A program made the position numbers and the translations under genes. Shown in pieces: positions 1 to 7,324 of a stretch of 27,448 bases of DNA. Position 1 is the first letter of the stretch; every line of letters begins with the position of its first letter. This DNA comes from a virus: positions 1 to 27,448 of IMG/VR virus record IMGVR_UViG_3300029893_000059, one strand, 5' to 3'. A model generated the notes under the pieces. It ran no database searches, was not told the DNA's origin, and worked only from the letters and a program-made list of their open reading frames with translations.

Positions 1-380
1 TGGAAGTTGGTCATGGTTCTGAGGGCTTCATCCCTGATGTTCTGAGCGGCGTTCAGATCTCTGTCATGGGTCTGGCCGCAGTGCGGGCAGGACCACTCGC
101 GCTCGGATAGCTTGAGTTTACGGTCCAGGCGCTGCTTGGTATGGTTGCAGATATGGAGTCGCTTATATCCACGCCCTGAAGGACGTGGTTTTACGCTCAT
201 TGTGATAACTCTCAGGTGCAATACATTCGCCAAATACTTCTCCATTGCTCTCTGGCTGATCAATTCCAGAAAGCAACAGGCAAGTATTTCACTCACTTCC
301 TGTAGTGTCATCCAGGCGATCTTCACAAAGGCCGAATTAACACGATTCGTTGTGGTCTTAACATAGAATACCACACCTTT
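1..380 (-). pseudogene. TnpB/OrfB C-terminal remnant, runs off left edge
   Basis: The minus strand is open from about 380 to the window edge. Its last third reads as the end of an IS200/IS605 TnpB nuclease: a zinc-knuckle half ([10 protein letters not shown]) followed directly by [11 protein letters not shown], the RuvC-III block with its catalytic aspartate. The first zinc knuckle, normally CxxCG, appears only as ICNHTKQ, as if one CG-containing segment had been deleted. Residues upstream ([18 protein letters not shown]) only loosely recall the TnpB bridge region, and a TAA at 381-383 ends the frame, so the RuvC-I and RuvC-II parts are missing. A GTG at 374 could start translation but has no convincing ribosome site. 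The frame continues at 27448 if the window is circular. I infer a decayed, probably inactive transposon nuclease; a domesticated short protein is the alternative. Confidence 0.72.
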
Positions 381-788
381 TTATAGGGTTCGACGATTGC
401 CTTTTCTAGTAAAAGCAGGGGTCGCCTATCTCACATAAAATCAGCCGAAGCTGTCGTCAACTATGAGAAGATCAACGATACTTTAATCAAGGTAGTATAA
501 CCACCTCATTAGAGGTTACTTGTTTCCTCTAGCTCACTTTATATAACTCTATAAGTGTTTGTCTTTTGCCAAGATAACAAAAGCTACAGTTCCTTATAGC
601 TGAGCAGGTTTAGACTTAACTTAAGTCTCTCATATTACCTACCGGTTAGTTGGACCGGATTATGTCTACATGAGACATGCGGTAAAGATAACTATTGCTA
701 GTTGTCTCACTTAATATATATGTGATCATATTTTTTTCAGATAAGGTCTCCGATGTCATTCATGTCGTATGTATATATACGAAATCTC
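381..788. other. Non-coding stretch between TnpB remnant and polymerase gene
   Basis: I see no credible gene here. It is AT-rich and holds several short inverted repeats: TAGAGG/CCTCTA near 513-531, AGACTTAA/TTAAGTCT at 612-628 with a one-base loop, CCGGT/ACCGG near 643-658 and TGTCT/AGACA near 663-677. One copy of the dispersed repeat lies at 705-743. The lost part of the TnpB element may once have occupied this place. No tRNA cloverleaf could be drawn. Confidence 0.5.
705..743 (-). repeat. Dispersed repeat copy A (promoter-like)
   Basis: This 39-bp stretch matches 13276-13314 at about 31 positions without gaps. The shared core on the plus strand is TATATATGTGA followed by YCAT and, after a spacer, TCAGATA. 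On the minus strand the core reads CACATATATATTAAG, close to the TATATTAC box described for phiKZ early promoters, so leftward promoter activity is an inference. It would fire towards the TnpB remnant. Confidence 0.5.
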
Positions 789-2909
789 TCATGTATAATT
801 AGATACCAAACTACCAGATTTAACAAAGAATCCAAGTGACTCAAGAATGATGCGATATACCAATGTAAGGTCTATGGCTATTTTCTCAATATCCATGATG
901 GATCTGATTTCCTGAGGAACACCATGTGATTGAACATACTCGGATGGTAGGTATATGGTATTCAGATCATTCTTTTTCTTTCTTACTAACCACTCAACCA
1001 TGGCTTCTCTCATCTTTACATTAGGAAGAGAATCCACCCATTCTTTCAGAACTGTTCTGTTCCTGAGTTTGGTTGGTATGATGAGAGTTCCAAATGGTGG
1101 TGGGTTAATAGGACCATATGCATGTTGATATACTTCTAACCAGAGTTTGTAGTGCTGATATGGTGATTCGTCTTCTGGTAGTGAGTATGCGCTAGCATCT
1201 TTGATCTTGGATTGTTTTAGGTATTTCGACTCACCAGACCTAAGCGATTCCATGACACTGCGCTCAATGTCTTGAACTCGCTTGATATATTTCAGTAACT
1301 CTAGCGGTTGGTTCTGACTTACTGTTGTAAGTATCTCAGTAATCATCGCATGAGCTCCTTTGATTAAGTCAGGAGGAGCTGCTGAGTTCTTGAGATGAAC
1401 ACCTTTGATCTCAAGACTGGGATTAGCAAAGACGTTACCTTCTTGCACCACAGTCCATGCTGCATAGTGTTTAGCAACGTTAGTTGGCATGTGAACTGTC
1501 CAGAGAAACTCATTCTTCATAGCTAGATCATGAAGCATTTCTCTTGGAACATTGATGTTAGCTGAAAGAATAGCTAATAGATGAGATACTGCTTGTGTTG
1601 CTATGAAAGCCACAGCACCACAGACGGCAAAGGTTTCTTCACTGAAATTGATCTTACCAAAATACCATAACATCCAGTCATCGGTAGAGAAACAGGTAGA
1701 ATCCGTATCGGATAATACCACCGACCTACGCATCATGGAACGGATGAACGCATGACTGGCTGGAACCATCTTGGTTAGGAAAAACGCTTTGATGAATAAG
1801 TCATAGTCCTTGAGAACTTGTGCTATGTTCTCAGATGTAAGTACCAGCATACAGACTGTCTCATAAGGCATCTTGGCATAATCTTTACCTTTACCTCTGA
1901 GATCATTATAACCAATTTGATGAGCGTAGTTTAAGATTTGTTCATCGATGGACCAGATCTTATCTAGAGCATTTTCAACATGCCCGGTGCACTTCTTACT
2001 GAGTCTATTAATGAACTCCAACATGAAGTCATTATTAAGTACACGTATGCGATATAGGTCACCTATGTAGCAGAAGGCTGCTCTTTCTATATCGTCCATC
2101 TTTTCCACATAAGCTTGGATGCGCTCCATAGCTAGTGGGTTCTGGAAATAGAACCTAGTGGAGTATTCTATACAATCCATAACTTCCTGTACTGTAGGAA
2201 TATGGAGTTTATAATGCTCTATGGCTTGTTTGATTTCATCTCTATCTATCTCTGTGCAATAACAATTGAGATTATAGAGAACGATATCCTCGTTATAGTA
2301 ATGACGATTACCCATCACTACACGTTCATTGGAGGCGTTGCCAAAAGAACTCACAGATCTAATCGTAGAGGTAAGTGAACTATGAGCAGTTGGGTTATAA
2401 AATACCGAACCCTTACTACCAAATGCTCCAGACATACTGTTGTTATAGTTCTTCATGTTCTTCTGTTCATTGTCCTTCATGATGAACAGATCATTATTAC
2501 CGGCTGCTTTAGCTTTGAATCCTTCTTTTTTAGCTTGGCTTCTGCGTTTCTTATTACCTTCTACGAATCCAACTAGCTTAGATGGTATCTGGGTTGGGTT
2601 CTTATAGCAAGTAAAGGTTGGAGCCAGGATAAGATCTCTCTTAACCAAGGTATCTATATATCTAGATAGAGAGATATGATCAACTAATCTATCGCCATTA
2701 TCACCACGATGAAAGAACTTCACAACTGGGTTTTTGATACCAGATTGCTTACTAGTGATCACATGCCTTACGAATTCTTTACATTGGTCGATGGGATCAC
2801 CGGACATCTTACTGATATACATAGCAGCCTGTTCAAGATAATGATTGATAGGCTGTATGTCTCTTTGGTAGTATTCTTTTTCCCTAAGAAATAGCTGTTG
2901 CTCTGACAT
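789..2909 (-). CDS. Family B DNA polymerase, C-terminal part of a split enzyme
   Basis: This 706-aa protein carries polymerase motif B around residues 148-165 (KNMKNYNNSMSGAFG) and motif C at 398-404 (VLSDTDS), where the two aspartates bind the catalytic metals. A later KGVHLKNSAAP resembles the conserved KG(V/I)xxxxS thumb-side motif of B-family enzymes. Motif A and the 3'-5' exonuclease motifs are absent, so this is only the distal half of a palm domain; phiKZ-like phages are known to split their polymerase over separate genes, and the N-terminal part must lie outside the window. Start is ATG at 2909, overlapping the preceding stop by one base (TAATG), which implies translational coupling to the 85-aa gene. 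The match rests on motifs, so exact subfamily is uncertain. Confidence 0.8.
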   Translation of the reverse strand: MSEQQLFLREKEYYQRDIQPINHYLEQAAMYISKMSGDPIDQCKEFVRHVITSKQSGIKNPVVKFFHRGDNGDRLVDHISLSRYIDTLVKRDLILAPTFTCYKNPTQIPSKLVGFVEGNKKRRSQAKKEGFKAKAAGNNDLFIMKDNEQKNMKNYNNSMSGAFGSKGSVFYNPTAHSSLTSTIRSVSSFGNASNERVVMGNRHYYNEDIVLYNLNCYCTEIDRDEIKQAIEHYKLHIPTVQEVMDCIEYSTRFYFQNPLAMERIQAYVEKMDDIERAAFCYIGDLYRIRVLNNDFMLEFINRLSKKCTGHVENALDKIWSIDEQILNYAHQIGYNDLRGKGKDYAKMPYETVCMLVLTSENIAQVLKDYDLFIKAFFLTKMVPASHAFIRSMMRRSVVLSDTDSTCFSTDDWMLWYFGKINFSEETFAVCGAVAFIATQAVSHLLAILSANINVPREMLHDLAMKNEFLWTVHMPTNVAKHYAAWTVVQEGNVFANPSLEIKGVHLKNSAAPPDLIKGAHAMITEILTTVSQNQPLELLKYIKRVQDIERSVMESLRSGESKYLKQSKIKDASAYSLPEDESPYQHYKLWLEVYQHAYGPINPPPFGTLIIPTKLRNRTVLKEWVDSLPNVKMREAMVEWLVRKKKNDLNTIYLPSEYVQSHGVPQEIRSIMDIEKIAIDLTLVYRIILESLGFFVKSGSLVSNYT

Positions 2910-3166
2910 TATCTATCCATCCCAGCCATGAACTTTCTCAATATATCCTCAACAGTAGAAACAGGAGCAGGTCTAAATTCAGCTACATCTGTATGCTCTA
3001 CATCAACCAAACCAACATCCTTGTATAGACACAAACAATCACCTAGATCGTTACGCTCAAGTACTGGTAGTTCTTTGCCGGCTATATCTTCTATTTTACC
3101 GTGGTGAAATATAGTTTCAGTTGGTTTGTCGACTATTCTACACCAGCCAATTATTCTACCGATCAT
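2909..3166 (-). CDS. Small protein upstream of and coupled to the polymerase fragment
   Basis: This 85-aa protein begins MIGRIIGWCRIVDK and ends KFMAGMDR. I chose ATG 3166 because AAAGGA sits about eight bases upstream; the longer frame upstream reads through a terminator and is low-complexity. The stop overlaps the polymerase ATG by one base. The N-terminal half looks beta-rich, the middle is acidic and the last 15 residues are probably helical. I do not recognise a family. Its tight coupling to the polymerase fragment suggests a role in the replication complex, but that is inference from position alone. Confidence 0.7.
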   Translation of the reverse strand: MIGRIIGWCRIVDKPTETIFHHGKIEDIAGKELPVLERNDLGDCLCLYKDVGLVDVEHTDVAEFRPAPVSTVEDILRKFMAGMDR

Positions 3167-3206
3167 TTTCTTGTCCTTTCTTCTTAACCAATCGATGTGA
3201 TTAGTG

Positions 3207-3243
3207 GCAAAAAAAGAACCCACCCCGCTTTTGCGAGGTGGGT
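3207..3243 (-). terminator. Intrinsic terminator, minus strand
   Basis: Read on the minus strand, ACCCACCTCGC pairs with GCGGGGTGGGT around an AAAA loop, with one T-G wobble, and is followed by TTCTTTTTTT. The wobble becomes a C-A mismatch on the plus strand and no U-tract follows there, so it works leftward. It can end the 7.6-3.5 kb operon transcript after that has run antisense through the 83-aa plus-strand gene. Confidence 0.85.
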
Positions 3244-3264
3244 CTAAGCCTAACAAGGGAGACG

Positions 3265-3516
3265 ATGAAACAGAAAGACTTCCTGGTTTATGGCCAGGAA
3301 GTAAAATCGGATGCAATCGCGAGATACATCCGGAGGAGAAGCCGGTTAGGGAGGGGAAGGAGCAAAGCGAAGGATGCGATGTATATCGACCTGACTGTCG
3401 ATGATTGTCCTCAACACACACAGGAGACGATAGTGGTGAGGTATCGGTTGCTTGATGGGCCGCAGTACCCAAAGCTAATCGCTTCGATCGCCAGATGGAG
3501 GGCTTGCCTCAGATAG
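3265..3516 (+). CDS. Small basic protein, lone plus-strand gene
   Basis: This 83-aa protein starts at ATG 3265 behind AAGGGAG (3255-3261). Residues 18-40 are strongly basic (ARYIRRRSRLGRGRSKAK), followed by a stretch that looks beta-rich (MYIDLTVDD, ETIVVRYRLL) and a basic C-terminal helix. DNA or RNA binding is a fair guess from charge only; I do not recognise the family. It stands alone, convergent with the minus-strand gene ending at 3546, and its leader overlaps a minus-strand terminator, so it is crossed by antisense transcription. The local sequence is more GC-rich than its neighbours, which could mean a different origin or a need for strong expression. An earlier in-frame start at 3238 lacks a ribosome site. 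Confidence 0.6.
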   Translation: MKQKDFLVYGQEVKSDAIARYIRRRSRLGRGRSKAKDAMYIDLTVDDCPQHTQETIVVRYRLLDGPQYPKLIASIARWRACLR

Positions 3517-3545
3517 CTCCTTCCCCAAACCAATCATACAACAGA

Positions 3546-3941
3546 CTAAGGATTCATCTGCTGCATGGTAAATTTATATCCCATAGAATTCAGTACATCG
3601 CGAATTTTATTCATGTCGGTATCATCAATATCAAAAACCGAAACAGACAGGTTGATAGACTCAACTTCGACTATGGAATTCTCAATGATCCATGGGTATG
3701 CTAAAACGGACTTGATTCCAGCTGACGACTCAAAAAGTAAGTATGTATAATCAGCTGTTCTATCAGGAGTTCCTGCTGGTAGTAATGGGAAGATTTGCCG
3801 TTGCAGAACATCCACATTACTATGCTGTTTGGCAGTGTTATAACCAACTATACCTATTACCCGCATTTGTTTAAATGCATCGCTAAACAATGCAGGTGCA
3901 TAGGTTGTGAAGTTATATAACCGGTTCAGATTGAAGAGCAT
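3546..3941 (-). CDS. Small phage protein, possibly SH3-like beta-barrel
   Basis: This 131-aa protein starts at ATG 3941 with GGGAGTGG upstream and overlaps the end of the preceding gene by 29 bases. The sequence alternates short strands (RVIGIVGYN, YTYLLFES, SINLSVSVFDI) with a conserved-looking core, KSVLAYPWIIE, and ends in a short helix. The pattern recalls small SH3-like barrel proteins common in large phages, but I cannot confirm this without a profile search. It does not share the strand-helix-helix-hairpin plan of the other small proteins of this operon. It is the last gene of the operon; no hairpin follows until 3243. Confidence 0.7.
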   Translation of the reverse strand: MLFNLNRLYNFTTYAPALFSDAFKQMRVIGIVGYNTAKQHSNVDVLQRQIFPLLPAGTPDRTADYTYLLFESSAGIKSVLAYPWIIENSIVEVESINLSVSVFDIDDTDMNKIRDVLNSMGYKFTMQQMNP

Positions 3942-4389
3942 GTTGTGCCACTCCCAGGATTAAGAAATCAACAGCTATACGTTCAGGATAAACCTGACGT
4001 CCATCCAGGAGATTATACTCCCTTAGTCGCTGCCAGATGTTATATGCCAATTCACTCATGACCGATTTCAAAACCTGGTATAATGGATCCCTAAGATTGT
4101 CTGTAAGTAAACCAAGCTCAGGGTTTCCACATTTCCACATTCTGTTTACATCAGGATAATTAGTCATGTTAGTCCAAAAGATGTTCAGATCAGCATCTAT
4201 TATCTCAAATATCTGATACAACATTTCTTGATATATCAGACCAACACCATGTCCAAGCTCACTGGGAGTGAAGCGAGCTTGGACTTCTGGACTATTCGTT
4301 AGTTTATTGAAAAGGTACGGTGCAAAATCAGCTATAGAGATGACTACAGCTTTTCTCTCATAGCTTTGATTATGAGATTGGTACTGCAT
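3913..4389 (-). CDS. Unknown protein, paralogue-like cluster member 1
   Basis: This 158-aa protein starts at ATG 4389 behind GGAGGA with six bases of spacing; a TTG three bases further up is less likely. It overlaps both neighbours. After a polar N-terminus comes a hydrophobic strand (AVVISIADF), a helix (LIYQEMLYQIFEII), a loop, a long helix (YQVLKSVMSELAYNIWQRL) and a C-terminal strand (AVDFLILGVAQHA). The same order recurs in the products of 4370-4810, 4823-5212, 5193-5876 and 6810-7202, so I infer a divergent tandem family. No catalytic motif is visible. Function unknown. Confidence 0.75.
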   Translation of the reverse strand: MQYQSHNQSYERKAVVISIADFAPYLFNKLTNSPEVQARFTPSELGHGVGLIYQEMLYQIFEIIDADLNIFWTNMTNYPDVNRMWKCGNPELGLLTDNLRDPLYQVLKSVMSELAYNIWQRLREYNLLDGRQVYPERIAVDFLILGVAQHALQSEPVI

Positions 4390-4810
4390 CAAGATCCTCC
4401 GGACATCTGATATGCATCAGAACCAACCCATGGTTAACTATCGTGGCATGGTTATAGAACTGGAGTTCGTCTGGATTCGATTTGAACATATCGCAAATAT
4501 GGTCAATGATGTCAGACATTTCCTTACCTGCTTTTCTAAGGATAAATCTTTCATCGATCTCAGACTCATCACCGGAGTCTGGTTTCAAAAGACCCATTTT
4601 GCTATAACTGTGTAGTTCATCAAATATGCTAGCCAATGCCAGGATTGGATCTTTCAACATATCCAAAAGGATACTAGCAAACGCGTCAGTAGAACCAGGC
4701 TCAATACAAACACCATTGGTAGTGATGCTGTAATAGATAGTATCCCTGATGTCAAATGGAAGTCTTATGATAACCACGCGATAGAACTCTGGTTTAAAAG
4801 TTGGTTCCAT
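4370..4810 (-). CDS. Unknown protein, paralogue-like cluster member 2
   Basis: This 146-aa protein starts at ATG 4810 with AAGGAG eight bases upstream, and overlaps the next gene by 20 bases. It has an opening strand (RVVIIRLPF), a helix (FASILLDMLKDPILALASIF), an acidic loop (DSGDESEIDE), a second helix (EMSDIIDHICDMF) and a closing hairpin (ATIVNHGLVLMHIR). This is the plan shared by its neighbours although sequence identity is low. It is acidic overall. I do not recognise the family; the operon context beside a DHH phosphoesterase is the only clue. Confidence 0.75.
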   Translation of the reverse strand: MEPTFKPEFYRVVIIRLPFDIRDTIYYSITTNGVCIEPGSTDAFASILLDMLKDPILALASIFDELHSYSKMGLLKPDSGDESEIDERFILRKAGKEMSDIIDHICDMFKSNPDELQFYNHATIVNHGLVLMHIRCPEDLDAVPIS

Positions 4811-4822
4811 GTTCTTGTCTCC

Positions 4823-5212
4823 TTAATATTCTTGCTGTCTCTCTACTAGGTCTCCAGTGTAATAGAACGCTACTATCCATGGGCCTAGGAATTTACTGAA
4901 TACATACAATTCTTGATGACGGTATACTTTACCAAAAAACTTATCCATGTAGTGATCTAAAACAGACCTTACATCCTCAATGGTTATCTCAAGGGCCTGA
5001 AGATCGTATTCCGAAAGATTACTCAACTCCATGACTTTCTCAAGCCTTTCCCATACTTCTGTATCGTAAGGACCATAGGGATAGGTCATGACGATGGTAT
5101 CAACAACCGTCTTATATGCTTCATTTGTAAACCTGGTGGCTGGTTGGTATTCTTTCAGTGGACTATAATCAATAACAACCAGTTTAGGGAAATTAGTCGT
5201 CGTATGATTCAC
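4823..5212 (-). CDS. Unknown protein, paralogue-like cluster member 3
   Basis: This 129-aa protein starts at GTG 5212, preceded by GAGGGAAGG, and overlaps the end of the preceding gene by 20 bases. An opening strand (KLVVIDYSPL), a helix (AYKTVVDTIVMTY), a long helix (LQALEITIEDVRSVLDHYMD) and a closing beta hairpin (LYVFSKFLGPWIVAFYYTG) follow the order seen in the other cluster members. It is the clearest compact example of that plan. No active-site signature is visible. Twelve bases with an AAGGAG separate it from the next gene, so all are co-translated from one transcript. Confidence 0.75.
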   Translation of the reverse strand: MNHTTTNFPKLVVIDYSPLKEYQPATRFTNEAYKTVVDTIVMTYPYGPYDTEVWERLEKVMELSNLSEYDLQALEITIEDVRSVLDHYMDKFFGKVYRHQELYVFSKFLGPWIVAFYYTGDLVERQQEY

Positions 5213-5876
5213 ATCCTTCCCTCTGAATTCTATACCAGTCGAATACTCTATAGTCTATCAATTTCTCAATAACTATAGATGTACCGACTAGTTTCATATC
5301 GTAAAGATGCCATGTATCTCTGCCAACAAATTCACGGAGAGCCAGATATAAACTATCTAGCGCACACTCAATAGTATCAGACACCTCTACTGTGTGATAC
5401 TGTTCATCTAAACAATCTTCTATCGTTGGAAATCTACCAACGTGATAACTGTTTACTGGAGCCAATCCGCGAATAGTAGCAACCACAAAAGCAAATATAA
5501 GCTTAACGGCAGAGATGTTGTATGGCGGTTGTTTTCTTAGAAGCTTCTTGTACTTCTTGATGACAGTATGCTGGATAATCCTCTTAGGATATTTTTCATG
5601 AACGACCGGGTGATCTATATCCAAAAGAGCATCTAGGCTAGTTATGGCCAGTAACTCATCACCATATCTACCAGCAGGATAATAAACACCAGCTGGTAAG
5701 AATGGCTTAACAGACCATGGAAGATAAAGTCCTTCTTCAGGAGTTACGACCTTATTGAGCAGACCATCCCCCATGAGAAAATCAGCATATTTATCTGCAT
5801 CTAGAACCAAAACTCCAGTTGGTGTTAAGAGTTCATTCTCAGGAACTGGTTCGTAATATGGACTGTTATCTTTCAC
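5193..5876 (-). CDS. Unknown protein, larger paralogue-like cluster member 4
   Basis: I place the start at GTG 5876, one base after the DHH gene's TAG, because AGAGGTG precedes it at a normal distance; a TTG at 5918 would overlap the DHH gene by 41 bases and lacks such a site. The 227-aa product opens with a strand (GVLVLDADKYADF), then has an insert of about 80 residues rich in proline and tyrosine. The second half repeats the cluster plan: helix (VKLIFAFVVATIRGL), loop, helix (TIECALDSLYLALREFV) and closing strand (LVGTSIVIEKL). It could be a fusion of the common unit with an extra domain. Function unknown. Confidence 0.72.
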   Translation of the reverse strand: MKDNSPYYEPVPENELLTPTGVLVLDADKYADFLMGDGLLNKVVTPEEGLYLPWSVKPFLPAGVYYPAGRYGDELLAITSLDALLDIDHPVVHEKYPKRIIQHTVIKKYKKLLRKQPPYNISAVKLIFAFVVATIRGLAPVNSYHVGRFPTIEDCLDEQYHTVEVSDTIECALDSLYLALREFVGRDTWHLYDMKLVGTSIVIEKLIDYRVFDWYRIQREGCESYDD

Positions 5877-5877
5877 T

Positions 5878-6810
5878 CTACACCTCTTCTTGAGAAAGGG
5901 CCTTGATGATCTTTTCAATAGGTACTACGCAACTTGCTGCTGTTTTATGGCCACCACCACCAAAAGCTTTAGCTATAGAAGAAACATCATATTCATTACT
6001 TCTAAAAGCAAGCTTGGCACTACCATTTTTCTTTAAATGCCAAATGACGCCAAATGTCCCTGACTTTTTAGCCAAAGCTTCACCAATTTCGTTTGGATAG
6101 CAATTAGAATTAACCATCAGACCGACATGAGGATAGATTTTATCGCCATCAGTAACTACAAACGTCACTTCTTTAGCGCTAGCACAAGCTTTTTCAACAA
6201 TGGCTTTTTGAGCACGAAGTATATGCACTCCTTGTTCTATCAACCCGTCTACCTTGCTATCACTAAACCCACCATCAGCATCACAAAGCAATAGATCAAG
6301 ATATTCAAAAGACCACGGTTGATAGCTTCTCATCACTGCATTAAAGCTATCTGTACCTGGATATTTCTTTATCCATCGATCGTAGTCATCTACCAGTTTA
6401 ACAAACAAATGCTGTTCTTCACCATGGAAAAAATATTCCCATGTAAGCATGGCTCCTGATTTATTGTCGTTTAGCCTAATAGTGACTGGATCAAGAATGC
6501 TACCATTTTGCTCTAAAACCATGCCTTGAGTATATCCACCACAATAATCTTCAAAGCATGTTTTGTGATGATCTAGCCAGACCACACTTTCGGCTAGACA
6601 GAATAGTTCCTTCATCACCTTGACTGGAAAACTAAAATCCAGGATATAAACCTGTCTTCCAGGAGCTTTATCAAGAACTTCTCTAGCAAAATTTGGTTTA
6701 TAGTAGTCACCTGGAAGATATTCAGCATCATCGCCCAATACCTTCCAAGCTAAGAACCCACTAATGATACCGTCAACACAATTGTCGTGATAGATTACAA
6801 GAGGTTTCAT
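5878..6810 (-). CDS. DHH/DHHA1-family phosphoesterase
   Basis: This 310-aa protein has the two-domain layout of DHH phosphoesterases. The N-terminal domain shows the substrate-side signature HDNCVDGIISGF (residues 8-19), a mid-domain metal aspartate (YILDFSFP) and the naming motif LDHHKT. The C-terminal DHHA1 domain ends with FGGGGHKTAASC, the glycine-rich loop that grips the nucleotide. Enzymes of this fold use two manganese ions to cut phosphodiester bonds: nanoRNases, pAp phosphatases, cyclic dinucleotide phosphodiesterases or RecJ nucleases. The short length without extra domains fits NrnA-like enzymes best. Degrading oligonucleotides from host RNA or DNA is likely; attack on cyclic-nucleotide defence signals is speculation. 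ATG 6810 overlaps the previous stop by one base. Confidence 0.88.
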   Translation of the reverse strand: MKPLVIYHDNCVDGIISGFLAWKVLGDDAEYLPGDYYKPNFAREVLDKAPGRQVYILDFSFPVKVMKELFCLAESVVWLDHHKTCFEDYCGGYTQGMVLEQNGSILDPVTIRLNDNKSGAMLTWEYFFHGEEQHLFVKLVDDYDRWIKKYPGTDSFNAVMRSYQPWSFEYLDLLLCDADGGFSDSKVDGLIEQGVHILRAQKAIVEKACASAKEVTFVVTDGDKIYPHVGLMVNSNCYPNEIGEALAKKSGTFGVIWHLKKNGSAKLAFRSNEYDVSSIAKAFGGGGHKTAASCVVPIEKIIKALSQEEV

Positions 6811-7202
6811 TAAAATCTCCTTGAATGCTGTTTGTGATGGTATCTAGCTACACAGACTATCATACCAGATCTAGTAGCCATATAGTCGATCCTGTCTATC
6901 CTACTTACATCGACACCAGACCCTTTGAAGATCCTAATCATCAACGGAAGAAGTTGATATTTTAAATCATCATAGAACGCATATAGGGTCTCTTCGAAGA
7001 GTGGTTTAATTGGTGGACGGATATAACGACCAGTTAGTTCATATAACACATCTGAGAACAACTGAGTAATGATCATAGCTGTATAGTCTTCGATCATGTT
7101 TGGACGAAAGTAATGCACGTCCAATAATAAAGGCAACCTCTCGTCGAGATACGCCCATACTTCATTGATGTTGACTATGTAGAGCGTCTCTACTGGTTTC
7201 AC
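6810..7202 (-). CDS. Unknown protein, paralogue-like cluster member 5
   Basis: This 130-aa protein starts at GTG 7202 behind GAGGGG. It opens with a strand (TLYIVNINEVWAYL), has a helix (YTAMIITQLFSDVLYEL), a second long helix (ETLYAFYDDLKYQLLPLMIRIF) interrupted by charged residues, and ends with the hairpin strand GMIVCVARYHHK and a basic tail. This matches the plan of the four small proteins downstream of the DHH gene, so the family brackets the enzyme on both sides. The GTG overlaps the stop of a possible 23-codon ORF. No known motif is present. Confidence 0.72.
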   Translation of the reverse strand: MKPVETLYIVNINEVWAYLDERLPLLLDVHYFRPNMIEDYTAMIITQLFSDVLYELTGRYIRPPIKPLFEETLYAFYDDLKYQLLPLMIRIFKGSGVDVSRIDRIDYMATRSGMIVCVARYHHKQHSRRF

Positions 7203-7270
7203 GGCAAATCCCCTCTAGGCCACCTTATAGCCTTATCCTTGAGTTTTTTTAAGAAAAACGATACAGGCAT
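7199..7270 (-). CDS. Possible 23-aa basic leader peptide
   Basis: An ATG at 7268-7270 opens a 23-codon frame (begins MPVSFFLKKLKDK, ends PRGDLP) that stops at TGA 7199-7201, overlapping the GTG start of the next gene (GTGA). The peptide is strongly basic. AGGA lies only two to three bases from the ATG, which is tight, so translation is doubtful. If real it would couple translation into the following gene. Confidence 0.3.
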   Translation of the reverse strand: MPVSFFLKKLKDKAIRWPRGDLP

Positions 7271-7324
7271 CGTCCTAAGGAAAGATCGTTTGATACGGGT
7301 CGTTTTGGTGGGGTTTACGATACA

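Noticed and set aside
112-366. Plus-strand 84-aa open frame
   Set aside because: It is antisense to the TnpB remnant, whose motifs are clear on the minus strand; no ribosome site.
381-788. tRNA or tRNA-like gene among the small hairpins
   Set aside because: No acceptor stem or T-arm with GTTCRA could be fitted; the hairpins are too short and not arranged as a cloverleaf.
3204-3404. Plus-strand 66-aa frame overlapping the 83-aa basic gene
   Set aside because: It starts inside the terminator stem and has no ribosome site; the other frame has AAGGGAG before ATG 3265.
3167-3472. Upstream extension of the 85-aa gene to 187 aa
   Set aside because: The extension reads through the minus-strand terminator and is low-complexity antisense to the 83-aa gene.
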